Assembly (NCBI GenBank): GCA_037976565.1 | Contig: CP137668.1 | Location: 5,600,261-5,664,260, forward strand | Length of the DNA stretch: 64,000 nucleotides | Source of the DNA: Mesocentrotus franciscanus | Lineage: Eukaryota > Echinodermata > Echinoidea > Camarodonta > Strongylocentrotidae | Direction: 5' to 3' | In this document: positions 49,201 through 62,400 of the stretch, one piece after another | Position numbering within the stretch: the first letter of the stretch is position 1 | Layout of the letters: each line of letters begins with the position of its first letter | The notes under the pieces: model-generated | Databases searched by the model: none | What the model saw: the letters and a program-made list of their open reading frames with translations, nothing else | Told to the model about the DNA's origin: nothing | Translations under genes and position numbers: made by a program

Positions 49201-49873
49201 GAATGATGGCATCTTTCTAGATTAAATCCAATTTGCATACAGAAGCTGTCGCTGTGTCTGGTAAGCCTTTGGAAGGCTTTTGAGTTATTAATAGAAATTT
49301 TTATTTAAGAAGATGCATACAAGTTTTGTTCCATGAGTATACTAAATAGGTCTATTACATCACGTCAAGGAAATCCCTCAAAAGTATTATAAAAATACAG
49401 AACAGAGTTCAGTGCAAAGTATACGATGTTGTGCGATAAGCATACCAGTATGGATGTTAAAACTATCATCCTTATTACTAAAGCTTCAGCCTCATATGTA
49501 TAGTTAGTACAATAATGCATAACTCTAAACATCGGAAAATACCTTGATACGATTAAATTACAAAAATCTATCTACTCTGCATATAAAACAATGTAAAAAT
49601 GTGCAAAACTTCTTGAAAAAAAAATCAACAAGACAGTCTTAAAGTATTTTATGTTTACACAATAATTGTTTGAAACGCGGTTGCTCTTGGAGCAAAACAC
49701 ATAAAAAGTTATAAAACAACACTGCCCTTTTTGCGTAGAGTACAGTCGAGGTACACAAGTGAAAATTTGTTGGAAAATAAAATTGAAGAGTCATGAGTGA
49801 GTGAGCAAGGAATGGTTCGATGAAAGTTTTTTCTTTCTCCTTTGTCTAGATACTTTGTCGACAAGGAACAGTT
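46246..49873. other. intergenic region and probable 3' UTR of the channel gene
   Basis: A (GAT)n microsatellite lies at about 46965-47062. The rest is AT-rich with no domain-bearing frame. The part just below 49874 should be the 3' UTR of the minus-strand channel gene; I could not place its poly(A) site. Confidence 0.5.
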
Positions 49874-50425
49874 TCATAAATCTGTTCCATTCTCCGAGTC
49901 ATAGTCTAATCTTTCCAGACTCTCTGATTCAGTCATGTTTTCATCAGGTCCTTGGAACAAGACTAGGTTTGTTTCTTTTACTCTGGTCCCAGAAGCACCT
50001 TCGTCGTCTTTCGTTGTACCACTGCTGTTGGTTCTTTTCCTTGGTCGTTCTAATGTGGAGCAAGCACTGTTGCTGCTCGCAGATGCAATCACTGCGGACG
50101 TCAGGGCTGCGACCGTTGGCCCCATGGTGCCTGGAGGCAACTCGGGGATTCCTCCACCGAGACTGGTCTCTAGGACGCCATCTTGTCTTTGTACGTGGAT
50201 GATATCCTCCTCGCCACCCTGACCGATTTTGACTGCCATGATACATGGTGCTGGAGGGGCGGGAAGACATGGCGTGGCTGGACCGTTGAGACCAGGTGAG
50301 GCCGCCGCTGCATTTGCAGCTTGGTTTGCAGAGGTTGATGCTATTGGAGTTATGACCTGAAGCAGCTTGACAACCGCCCTCAAGTCTTGGCTCAGGTTGG
50401 AAACATCTCTGCTCAGGTTCGATAC
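49874..50425 (-). CDS. KCNH: KCNH last exon: coiled coil and C-terminal tail
   Basis: [24 protein letters not shown] completes the coiled coil with leucines in heptad spacing. An Ala/Pro/Ser-rich tail of about 150 residues follows, ending [10 protein letters not shown] and TGA (49876-49874). Phase 0 in. Confidence 0.88.
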   Translation of the reverse strand, partial: VSNLSRDVSNLSQDLRAVVKLLQVITPIASTSANQAANAAAASPGLNGPATPCLPAPPAPCIMAVKIGQGGEEDIIHVQRQDGVLETSLGGGIPELPPGTMGPTVAALTSAVIASASSNSACSTLERPRKRTNSSGTTKDDEGASGTRVKETNLVLFQGPDENMTESESLERLDYDSENGTDL

Positions 50426-53400
50426 CTTGTATTATAAGAAATAACATGTGAACGATATTAAGTAAATATGGAACTCATCACATTGCTTGCATTATTTTAA
50501 AAAGAGAAATAATAATGTTATATGAAATAACTTCAATATAATTACGAACTATGGCGTATAACAGTTGAAAGAAAGTCCAAGAAAACAAAGTAGGAAGAGA
50601 TTTGTTCCAACTCTTCCAGACGCTTTGAGGAAGTCGCAAAAATGAACGTTATACCTGTTTGTCAAGACGTTCCACACTGTTCCTGGTGTACTCAAGTTCA
50701 TGTCTAAGATCTTCTTGGTAGAGAGAATCTGATGAGTTCGATATTGTTGTGTGATCTGTTTAAAAATAAAATCAACCATCAAATTTGTAATTCCCACTCA
50801 TTAGGCATTCATCGGTATCAGCAATATTATCAGCTATTTACGAAAACCTAATCATGTGCTTATTACAGAGAACTACGCCATACATGTCTGAACAGGATCA
50901 GCAGAATTCTTTCCTTGATCAAAGAACGACGTACTAGAGGTGGGATTCTGAAAGAAGGGTCTGATAGGGCAGGGGTACAATATTTTTTAGCAGATGTTTC
51001 TGCATTTATTGATAAATCAAATACAAAACATTTAAATAACAATAATAGTATATAATATAATTGATTTACATCAGGTGACAACTGAAATACACACACACAA
51101 AAATGCATATATAACATATATAATCAAAGAATTAAAATAAATGCAGAGGCCAACTATCATAAGCATAAATGCTTGAATCGATATATCATTCCACAATAAA
51201 AAGATTAATGAGAAGTTCAGTACTAAGAAAAAGGAGGATAGGTTTAAATAAAGACCTACTGAAGCTTTATTTCTTCCATTCCATGGAGCAAATCGCTTGA
51301 TTAGTGTTCCCCTAAGTTCTCATTTATATCTCATGTCGAATTTCTGCTCATTCTTTTTTGCTCTGCGTTTTACTTTGATGGGTGGAAGACGAAAATCTTC
51401 CGTATGCATTTACTTACAGCAACTCTTTAGCAGGAAGATTATACACTTTGAAATACACAGTCAAACATTAAGGGTTGAGAGGCTTGTCTGTGCAAATTAC
51501 AAATGATACCTTAATGAAATTCTGCCTTTCTAATACATTCATGAGGAGTTTCGATATTTGCACCAACTACCTTGAGACAACTGCGGGGCTGTGTAGCTAG
51601 TTCTCATGCGACTTTCTCCGACCAGTGGCTGGCGAGGTGCTAAGGTGAGACTGCGATGCCTTGATGCTGCGGAATGGGCATTACTGCGTGATACAGGGAA
51701 GTCAAAGCTGTGGCGTTTGAATGGACTGCCTTCATCTTCTACACCGTCCACAACCCTGAGAAGTCAAGAAAAGGGGACAATCGTAGATATGTTAATCATC
51801 TCTTGATATATCAAAATATGAGGTGGTTGCAAAAGTGTTGTATCTGAAACGTGTTCAATTTTCCAGTGAGATTTGCAAGGAGATCTGGATTCATTGTATG
51901 GGTCCGGAATTAATTAAGAAGGTACATCTTGGATTGAAATCTTGTGGTACAGATGGAGCTTATTTTGTAGTTGTTGAGTTCTAGTAACATTCGAAGGAAT
52001 TGTTCCATTGGACCTCTCTCAGACTGGGTTTCGGTGACACACATAATATTATAGCCATTCATAAGTTGCTGACATCAAGAAACGTGTGCAAGAGTGGTTA
52101 CAACGGTCATACCTTGGACTGAGATCTGGTGGCACAGATGTTGCTATGGAGTTGCTGACATCAAGCAACATATGCCTGTTCTCCATGCCATCTTCGCCCG
52201 TATCCGTCGACGAATCTCTCGTCTGTTTCGATGTCCCGACCTCGTCTTCGTCACGCACTTCCGAGATTGACGTTAGCCTTGTATTTCTTTCGCTGTTGTT
52301 CGTTTCGCAGTACGAATACTTCTCTTCTGCCTGTTAAACACACGAACCAATTCAATGAAGATTTTTGTGTAGATGAGTTTAGAGGAAAATATCTATGAAC
52401 AGTTAATTACGTTATTAAACGATACATCATTAGAAATGTAAGATTCTGCAGCTTGGCTGACTTCAGTGTTCGTTGAAACCCAGCGTCTCTGATCTATCCG
52501 TCATTCCGTTCTTGCACAACCGACGAATTATGAAACAAGAGCTCAGACCTTGATAGACTTAGCAGGCCTACTTCAAGGGGGCTAAGAGAAAAGGAAAATG
52601 TAAATCATGAGTAGTCATACACTCTCAATAAATAGCAGCATTCTTATAAACAAAAAATATAATAGCAAGATTGAAATTTAAAAAAATGTAATAGATATAT
52701 GTATATAGATATATATTCAAATACGAAAATCATATTAATAGGCAACACGTCAAGAACAAAAATAACAATGAAGTGCAGTCTATGTTTTATTCGACACTTG
52801 GTGCGGACTCGGTGGTGCGGGAGGCTTTGAAAAAGTGGCACTGAAGTATGGGAGGTGAGAAAAACAAATGAAAGTAGAAAAAATAGTTTGAGTGAGGTGA
52901 GAGTAGACACATGCAGTTGCATCGTGAGGCATTGAAATCAGAAGGTATATAAAGTGTTACCATTTTTGTTTGGTTCCTTTTTAAAACCTCGGTGCATACT
53001 CTATTCACTACAGCCAAAATAATTGAGCCCAGTCTATATGTAAATAGATACCGTTCTATCAAGTATATCGTGTGTATGGATACCTCCATTCACTTTAAGA
53101 GCATGTTACTCGTTTCGGTAAGGAATAAAATTCGGTTTCGGTTGGAGGGATTTTGCAACTGGTGAAAAAGAGAAATCAGCATCAGTTATACAGGACAGAC
53201 AAACTGGCCAGGTTTGTCAATCTGAACTTGATGCATTCCTCTTGCTTTTCCCGAAATGATAAAGAATGGTACAAACAAGGAGGCGAGATTGTGTAATCAA
53301 AAAGAGGTGAAAACGTAAGTCTATTAGTATATGTGGTTTGAAGGGGAAGGACTAACTTATCGTGTATGGGATTCGAGTAAAAATAGAGGTTGATTGAAAT

Positions 53401-56400
53401 AAACAACTCAAAATGATAATAAACCAAGATCAGATGCAACTATTCTAGTTGGCTGGTACGGCAGGCATGTGGCTCTAGTGAAAGGAGTCAACTCACTCTG
53501 GCTCGCTTTCTCCATCTTCGAAGGAACTTCTTCATTTTCTGAGCTTTATCCGCAGGATAATCAGGATCTGGAGGATTTTGTGTGGAGCTCCAATATTGCT
53601 GAAAGAAGGTGAGCAATAGAGGTCGTGCTATACTTGAAAAATAGAGATCGACTATGTTTTTCTGCTTCATTAAGTCTTCCATTTTTTAATGGCAAACCCT
53701 TTTCTTCTTTTTAAAAATCAAAACCTATCCATATGAGAGCATAGACGGGGGAAGATGAATATAGAAACATTCAGGATACCGGTTGACTGAACATCAACGT
53801 CGGAAGAATGATGAAAACAGAGCGTGAGAGTTAGCAGATAAAGGATATCTTTGAGTTTAGCGAATGATGGATAGAGAAAGATATCTAGCATTGATGCTTG
53901 GGACGCTTTTTTCATATTAACAGCTTCATACGAGTATGAATGAGAGAAACGTACTGTAGCAGTCATGCTGGATTCAGACAATATTCTCTCTAAAAAAATT
54001 TGATCAATCTGATTTATTTTAAAGTTTAAAATATTTAATGTTCATAGAATCGTTACATAACAAACCTGTTGAGGATCCAATGATAAATAATAACATCATC
54101 CGGCAAATAAATCTGAATGAGATTTATGGAAGTTAACATCTGATATCATGAACCAAACTTTATCTGGTTCATGTTGTAAGGAACTACTTATCCTAAATTC
54201 AAATGAAGAAATAAGTAATTGATAAAGGGTGAGATGACATAGAAATATGGAATGAGCTTGAAAGAGCAAATTATTGCTTTAAATGGAGTGTATAGTAGTG
54301 TCAGATAGGTGAACAAAATCAATCTGCAACGTGACCGGCTCAAAATGGTGAGAGATGAAATTAAAATGCCCATGAAGTGGTGTTTCAATAATTTGTTGCA
54401 AAAGGAAAAGATCAAAGAATTTTTGGCAATGTAATGCTGATAAGCTTGGAATATATCAGAGTTTAATTTCAAAAAGTCTTTAGCATAGCTAAATGGCAGA
54501 TATGTAGTGTGAAAAGAAACAAAGTTATAGGATTGGAGCCTAGACTTTAGAAGATGGTCACGTGATTGTGGAAAATATAATATGCTTACCTCTGAATCAT
54601 AACCTTCCCGAAGATTAAAGGTCAAATCACGTGATATTTCTTGCTGGAATTTCGTTTGGTATTCCGGGTAACTGGCCAATACTTCCAAGAGTTCTTGCCT
54701 GTACAAACGAAGGAGAATAATAATATCGGACGATGAGATGTATGAACCTTTAAAAGTGTGTTGCAGGTTCAGAAATAAAACACATCTATAATTGGTAGAT
54801 TGATTGAATGTACGACGAGAAGAATATTATATCACTTGAAAGCCAACAAGAAAGTATTGCCAACCATGAATTTAGAAGAAGTAGATGTAAATAATTGTCA
54901 AGTTGAAAAAGGACAATGATCATTTCCACGGAGGCAACGTGTTCAGCATTCAGCGTGCCCACCCGTGATTTAAATACCATGGTAGCAATGGCACGTGAAG
55001 GACATGAATTACGTGTCAGGACCCTGTCTGATAAAAGTAGTTATCAATAACAAGTTACAATAACTGTTATAAGCTACTTAAATGGTGGCATTTGATTGGC
55101 TGAGAGCACATTTGTGATAGAAATTTAACATTTGATATTGATGATGATGATACTGAATGATGATTTTCTAGTGAGGGTAATTGCGTGGACTGTATCAGAC
55201 TAATCCGGGAATGATAGTTCATGGGCGTAGTCTTCCGAATCAAATATAAATAATCAAAAAATAATTAAATCAAAAGAACAATGCAAAGTAACTGCCTAAT
55301 AGTCTGAATCGACTAGATCACATCTGTGACTGACGTGACATTTACTCACCGTGTGACGGACTGAAGGTCACAGTAAGTCAGAGCATGGATGTCGCCACTT
55401 GATTGGATGACAGTTTCAGTGATGTAGAGGTCACATCCGAAGAGGTCACCTTTACCTGTCAATAACATGAGGATGAAATCACTAATACACAAGGGAATTA
55501 ATTTCTTGTATCAATGCAGTAGAATTAACACATCATACAATTGAACCCAAAGCAAATCGTTTTTCAGTTAACAAATAAAACATGAAAATTAATTTTTTGC
55601 CATAAATTTCTCTTAATGGTCATTACTTCATTTATGCATGCTTCAAAAGTAGCGTACCTAATATAGCGACGACCATTCCATGTCGTAGAATCTCCATTGA
55701 CCCGTTTAGCAAGAAGTATATAACGTTAAGGGCGTCGCCCTGATGGACGATGTATTCCCCAGGTGCACAGAAACTTGTCTTGATCTTCAATGAGAGTGAT
55801 CTAGAAATGGAATAATAGAAATCGACACCATCCTCAAGATATTTATACTTATATTGGTACAGGCTAAGTCAATATACGGTATCTTAGAAATACAAACAAA
55901 TGAATGAGGAGAGAACACTAGTTTGATTCCTCGTGTTTGGCCGTTGCCGTCTGTATACTGTAGTACAATGCCTACCTCGGCATTCATATCCTAAAGTGTT
56001 TTGCACACGAGGCGTTCTTTAGCTGACGTAGGAGTGCGTCAACGGGTGTATTGTCTTTGACGCCCCATGTGCATGATTTCAGAATGACATCGTACACACA
56101 AAATGCTTGTAAAATGAACAGTGACATTATTTATTTTTGTATTACTGGCGTACGGGGAAACCTCCTTTAAAGCCTTTATTAGCGCAGATAATAATTCAAT
56201 CGAAACTACGCCTCGTGTGTGACGAGTGTTACGAATGCAAAACGAATTAATTGGCGTAGTGGAACGGAATGGTTATCATCATTTCGAGTCATCAAATAAC
56301 TTTCCCAGTATCTAGCAAAAGTAAGAGCCTCGTCGTTGGCCTCTGCCAGGTTCTTCCTAGTGCATGTGTCATTGCAACTGATAAATTATACATAGCAGAT

Positions 56401-59400
56401 ATGACTGCATCAAAAGGTCAGAGGACATGGAATTTCAATAATATGTCCATGCATTGTGAGTCCACTGGATTTTCATACCGTAGGCATCCTTGGCTGGCAT
56501 CAGCGAATATAGAAAGAGCTAGGAATTCTTTGTGAAGGTGCATAGCAATGTCGGCTCGTAGCTCCTCAGGGAATGTTTGCAGCATCTGTGTTCAAAAATA
56601 GATCAACAGTTGGATAGTCCAGATTTATTAACGTCCTTACTTGAACACGATAGCAAAGACTTTCGAGAAATCACCTGTCAGTGGCGGATCTAGCTTTTTG
56701 CCAAGGGGGGGTTCGGCCGCGAAGCGGCGAGGCGATTTTTTTTTTTTTTTTTGTGTGTTTTTTGTGTGTTTTTTTTTTTTTTTTTTTTTTTTGGGGGGTG
56801 GGGCTATTTTGAACCCCCGTAAGTGATGTTTTCCCGGCATCTACTAACACAATAGAGACCATGAAAAGCAGTGTATGATAACGTCTTTTTAAATCAAGTA
56901 ACAGTTTAAACAGTTTGACCCAATGACGATGCGGAGCATCGTCCACGAGCCGCGTAGCGGCGAGGCGATTTTTCTTTTGCTATTTTGAACCCCCGGCCCG
57001 TAAGTGAAGTTTTCCTGGCATCTAACACAATGGAGACCATATTACAAGCAGTGCATGATAACGTCTTTTTAAATCAGTTCAATACACAGTAATAACCAGA
57101 GTTATCATGTGTTTGGTTAAAGATAAAGACCAGTTCTGATCATGCGATTGCATTGTGAAAGAAACGTTGTGGAATCGATCAGAAAAGGTTGATCATCTAG
57201 CATATAAGTATTGGTGTGTACTGCGAGGTTCGGGAATCATCAAAATGATAAGAAATTTGGCCCAGTCTTGGTAAAGTTAGAAGCACTGTACACAGAAAGA
57301 TGTATATGGGACTACCCATATGAGAGCTTCCATTTCATTTTTTGAGAGGGGGGCGTTTCCAAAACTGGTCTTTACCTTTAAGTTACCAGATGAGTTGAAT
57401 ATCTTCTCACAATACTTGCACTTTTTTGGCGGCCCAAGGGGGTTTAAACCCCTAACCCACCCCCTCCTCCGAAGATCTGTGCCTGCCTATAGGACACTTT
57501 CATTACCATATCAAAGACATATCTTGATTGGATTATGAAGTAGAAGGTCATTAAAATATTCGTACATAGGTACAATTTGATAAATCTCAGATTTACGAAT
57601 TGACCATGTGCCTCTGTTGTTATGCCTCTCTAATTATAGCAATAATTTGTTTATTGGTGACATGCTGCACATATTTGTCTTTTCTCATCAGCAACGTATT
57701 TTCCCTGTGGTTGTGGTAAAGATGTATTCTGCGTATTAACATATATGTCGTCCAATCAAAAACACATTCAATAAAACCCTTACCTCTGTGGTATCGATAC
57801 CCATGTTTATTGACCACGAGGTCATGAAATACTCCTGCATCCGGGTCTTTAAGGCTGGTGGAATGTGGTGGGAGCGCACGAAGTCCTTCAGGTCGCGTAG
57901 CTTGGTGTAGTAGAGTGCGCGTCGGGAGTACATGCGTTGGATGATGGCTGTCACATTACCGAAAACCGCGGCATGACACAGTGCTAACACGAAACAAAAC
58001 AAAAATATCATTAATATGAACGATTAGAACTACAGGCAGGCCCAGGCCTTGATAGCCTATTGCTGTCATCTAAAAAACAAACTCAATCCAACATGTCTCT
58101 TAACAGCATCTTAAAAGTCATTCATAAATTATGCATTGATAAAATAATTCAAGTTCCAATTTCACAAAGTAAGTGGAAGTCAATTTTATTGGAACCGATT
58201 AGGGATTGGAAGAAAAAAAGTATACGTTAATCCCTTTTAATATGCACTATCAACAAAATTGCGTTATTTTAAGTTTAAAATATTACATAATATTCTTGTT
58301 GTAAATAAACATTTGAAATTGGTGGGTATATTAGATTCTGGTCAATGTGTTTTTTGTTTAAATAGTGTTGCATCAATCGCACATTTGTTCTGGGATTGTC
58401 CTGTAACCAAATCAATTTATACTACAATTTCAGGAACACACTTTAAATAATAAAATTACATTGACCATGAATACATTTATATTTGGAATTTCGGGGGGAG
58501 GGGGGATTTTTGTTACTTGAATTTTGTTATTTTAAACGCAAAATACTATAAATTCTCTACAAAATGTAAAAATAGTAGATTATCTTTTGAATTATTTAAG
58601 AAACAGTTGAAATATTATTATCAACCTGAACGAATAATTTATTCAAAACGAGACAAATTTGTTTTATTTACATTAAAATGGAGAGATGTATAATTGAATT
58701 GAAACATGTTATAACACATATTATGTTATGTATCATTTGTATTACTGTGTACTGCTTATTGCCATCACATCAATTATTTGGTATTGTGTATTTATGATAT
58801 TTTGTTAATTTGCTTTGGGAATTCTGAATAAATTTTATTTGAATAAAACAAATCTTAAACATCACCTGGTAGAAACGCTCTTATTGGTTAGACAAAAATC
58901 CAAATCTTCAAAAGCATATTTTGTTTATTATTATATTTATGGATGAGGACTTTCCTCAGCATTCGATTTCTATGTTTTGCAACATATCATTTCATCAATT
59001 GTATTCTCATTCAAATGTATCTTCTCCCTGTTGTATAATGAACTTTAAACGAGATTAATTTGTTATTTTGTATGATTTGACTGATCCTATCATTGGCAAT
59101 TACCTTAATGTTAATTTTTCAACTCAAACTTCCATCTGAATAAACATTTACTTTCCATCCTGTGTTTTATTAAATTTGTGTCTTGGGAATCAGGATTTGC
59201 AATTGATTGATAATATACTTATGTTGTAAAATTATTATTAGTTTTGTTACTGTGAGGTAGAGGGTATGGCAGTTAATGGAGGAGTGAGTTCTAGTCGTGT
59301 TTTTTTCTTCAAACCATTGTACTTTTAATGTGTTATATTTGTAATTGTATATGGGATTGTGCAATATCTTTCTATCTTTCTACATGGCTACCCATGGGGG

Positions 59401-62400
59401 CTCGCGTGCCTCTGGGCAACAGTGAAGATAAGATAAGATATAGATAAGATATCATTTATTGTCTTCTTCCCAAAAAAGAAGAAACTTGCCATTCAGGTGA
59501 ATCATACATATTACATAAAATTACACAAACTTATACAAAATTTGTAAAATAAGTACATTCATATTAAAAATATCAAAAAGCATAAAAGGTATGAATAAAT
59601 AAATATAAATTACATACATATAATACAAAAATACATATAACATATAAGGGTGATGGGAAGAAGACTACAAGGAAGAAATAGAGAAGAATAAACCGACCTC
59701 CCCACCCCCGGGCTTCAATCTCTACAGACAAGTCAAAGAGACAGAGAGACTTGAGAGAGAATGGAATGAGAAGCGAAAAAAGAAAGAAAAGTAACAGAAA
59801 GAAAAGGAGAGAGGGAGAGAAAGAGATGAATTAGATGAAGATAAGAGAGGGTCAGGAGAGGAGGATAAGATAGAGAGTCAGGAGAGAAAGGAAGAGGGAG
59901 AAAGTACATAGCATATAAAAAAGGTTAAAAAGTTTCTGGGAGGGCAGCTGCACTGCTGCTGCTCGGAGGAAAAGTACACAAGGTAAGGTAAATTACAAGC
60001 CCAATTACAAGCCCATTACAGGCCCATAGGTAACTGTTTCTTTCCTCTTCTCCTTACTTCTCATTTCCTTCTCTTTATCTATTATTTCTAAGATAATTGT
60101 ATTTATTATGTTGACTTTGTATATACTGTGAATTTCTGATTTTTATGGCCAAAGAAACAATAATAACATAATAATAACATAATGATTACTCTTTTAGTAC
60201 AGGTTGATAGGATATTATCTACAAAACTGTTGATAAATGTTTGTTGAGACATGTATGCACTCAGAGAAGCATAGCTATTGATTCTGAGATGACCATGCGT
60301 CCTTATCAAATATAGGTCAATTCATATAAGCTAATGTTTCGATCAATCACACAGGAAGTCAACCATTCAGTCATCCAATCAAACCATCCATCCATCCATT
60401 CATCTATCAATCAGTTCATTAATCAACCAACCAACCAGCCAACCAGCCAAACAATCAGTAACTCATTGCATTCATCAATCCATCTATCAACCAACAGATA
60501 AATCAACTTAACGATCCATCGTTATTCAGTCAATAATTATATTCATGATCGAGACATCCCAACAGATCGAAAGCCCATTGTTTCGTAGGATGTAGCCATG
60601 AAACACAAATGGGAGGGTAAAGGGCTCTTCACACCAAACACGACAAACGACAAAACGACAGAACGACACCCCGACATTCCCGACTCTAATGCAAACCTTG
60701 GTCTTACCAATCAAACCTTGGTCTTATCAATCAATGGTACAATCAATCAATAAATCAATCAATAAAACTGCCTTGTCGGTTACTTGGGCAACCAACATTA
60801 GTCTTGTTCAGACGATGGCAATTTACCCCTGGGTAAAGGTCGTGTTAAGAGCTAGTCGGGGTAAATATAGTGAGGTCGGTGTAAAGGTCGGAGTAGTGAC
60901 CGTCTGAACGATGGTCGTGTTGGCTACCCCCACTTTACCCCGACCGATTTACTCCTGAATTTTATCCAGGAGTAACGCGCTAACACGACTATAGAGAGTA
61001 GCGTAAGTTGACCGTGTGGATGCTCTCACTTGTACTCGGGAGTATCTGTGACCTTTCACGAGGGTTGTTTGTTACAATCGATAGATTTCGCACGGTTTAG
61101 ATGCGGAAGGTGGGTTGAGGTCGACTAGTGCGGGCGCCACCACTTCAGGAAGTTACGCTGGTCGGTGGAAGGTCGTGGCAAGTTGGTCTGAGTAAGAGGG
61201 TGTGGACAACTAATGGTGTAAGTGAAATATACATGATATATTTACTGCTGCAGCGATTAACTTACGCCGACTAGCAAGCCCCCGTCTGAACATGGCTTAG
61301 ATGACAAACCAACCTATCAACAAATCTATCTCACTCGATCAGTCAATCGGTCTCATCAATCAATAGTCTAATCAAGCACACAATTAATTAATCAACCAAT
61401 CAATCAATCAATCAATTGATTGATAGATTATTCTATAATAAAAGATATCAATCGATCAATATTATTAACCATCAACCAACAAGCCAATAAGTCAGTCATT
61501 CAATCAATTAGCCTACAAAAAACAAACAACAACAAACAAGAACAACAACAACAAACAACAACAAACATTAACAATTCAATTGAGTCGGTTAATGAATATC
61601 AACTGTATCCATCAGTAATGTTATGTTTTGTTTATATTCTGCTTTATTTCGCTTTTATGTTAATATTGTAGTGAAAGGACCCCAAGGAAGAACAGTAATG
61701 TTCTATAAACATTGCTGAATTGGGCTTTCCATCGATTTTTGTCTATGTACATGTATTAATATTTCATTTTGTATGTTTTACTATGTATAATATTTTTATC
61801 TGATTTCGGAAATAAAAACAACAACAACAACAACAACAATATCAATTAAATCAGTCAATAAGGATAAACAACCAATCAATCGTTTTACCTCCAAGGAACA
61901 TGACTAAGATGGTGAAGATCTTCTCCGTGTTGGTGTTGGCAGACACGTTACCAAAGCCCACACTGGTAAGACTACTCAGTGTGTAGTAGAGAGCTGTGAT
62001 GTAAATACTATTGTTCCCCGGACCAGTACTGTTCGAGTCTACTATCGGCCTCTTCAGTTGGTCTCCCAAATCCACGATCCAACCTGTAAGACAAAAGACC
62101 ATTCCACATCAGGAAATAAGATCGTAGGACACACTGTAAAGGGAAAGACCATCGGATCTTTGTAGAGCTGTCGTAGTCGAGTGGTTTAAGTACTTGACTA
62201 GAAATGCAAAGTTCGTGGCTTCGATCCCCGATACGGCACTAGTGTCCTTTGGCAAGACATTAATCTACATTTGCCACTCCATACCTAGAAATGGATCCCT
62301 ATCTGGTAGGTTGACGAAAGCCTTTGTGAAAGAAAATTACCACATGCCCTCATTATGGTAGGAATACTCCCGCGGGAGTGAAAATTGTGCACACTGTGTG

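Noticed and set aside
50549..50797. 82-residue minus-strand frame overlapping a KCNH exon
   Set aside because: The splice phase of the neighbouring exons requires the other frame (coiled-coil start), and the longer frame crosses the acceptor and donor.
62166..62240. Possible functional tRNA gene
   Set aside because: A- and B-box-like motifs are present, but the arms do not pair into a proper cloverleaf and a SINE-type tail follows, so it is called a SINE head.
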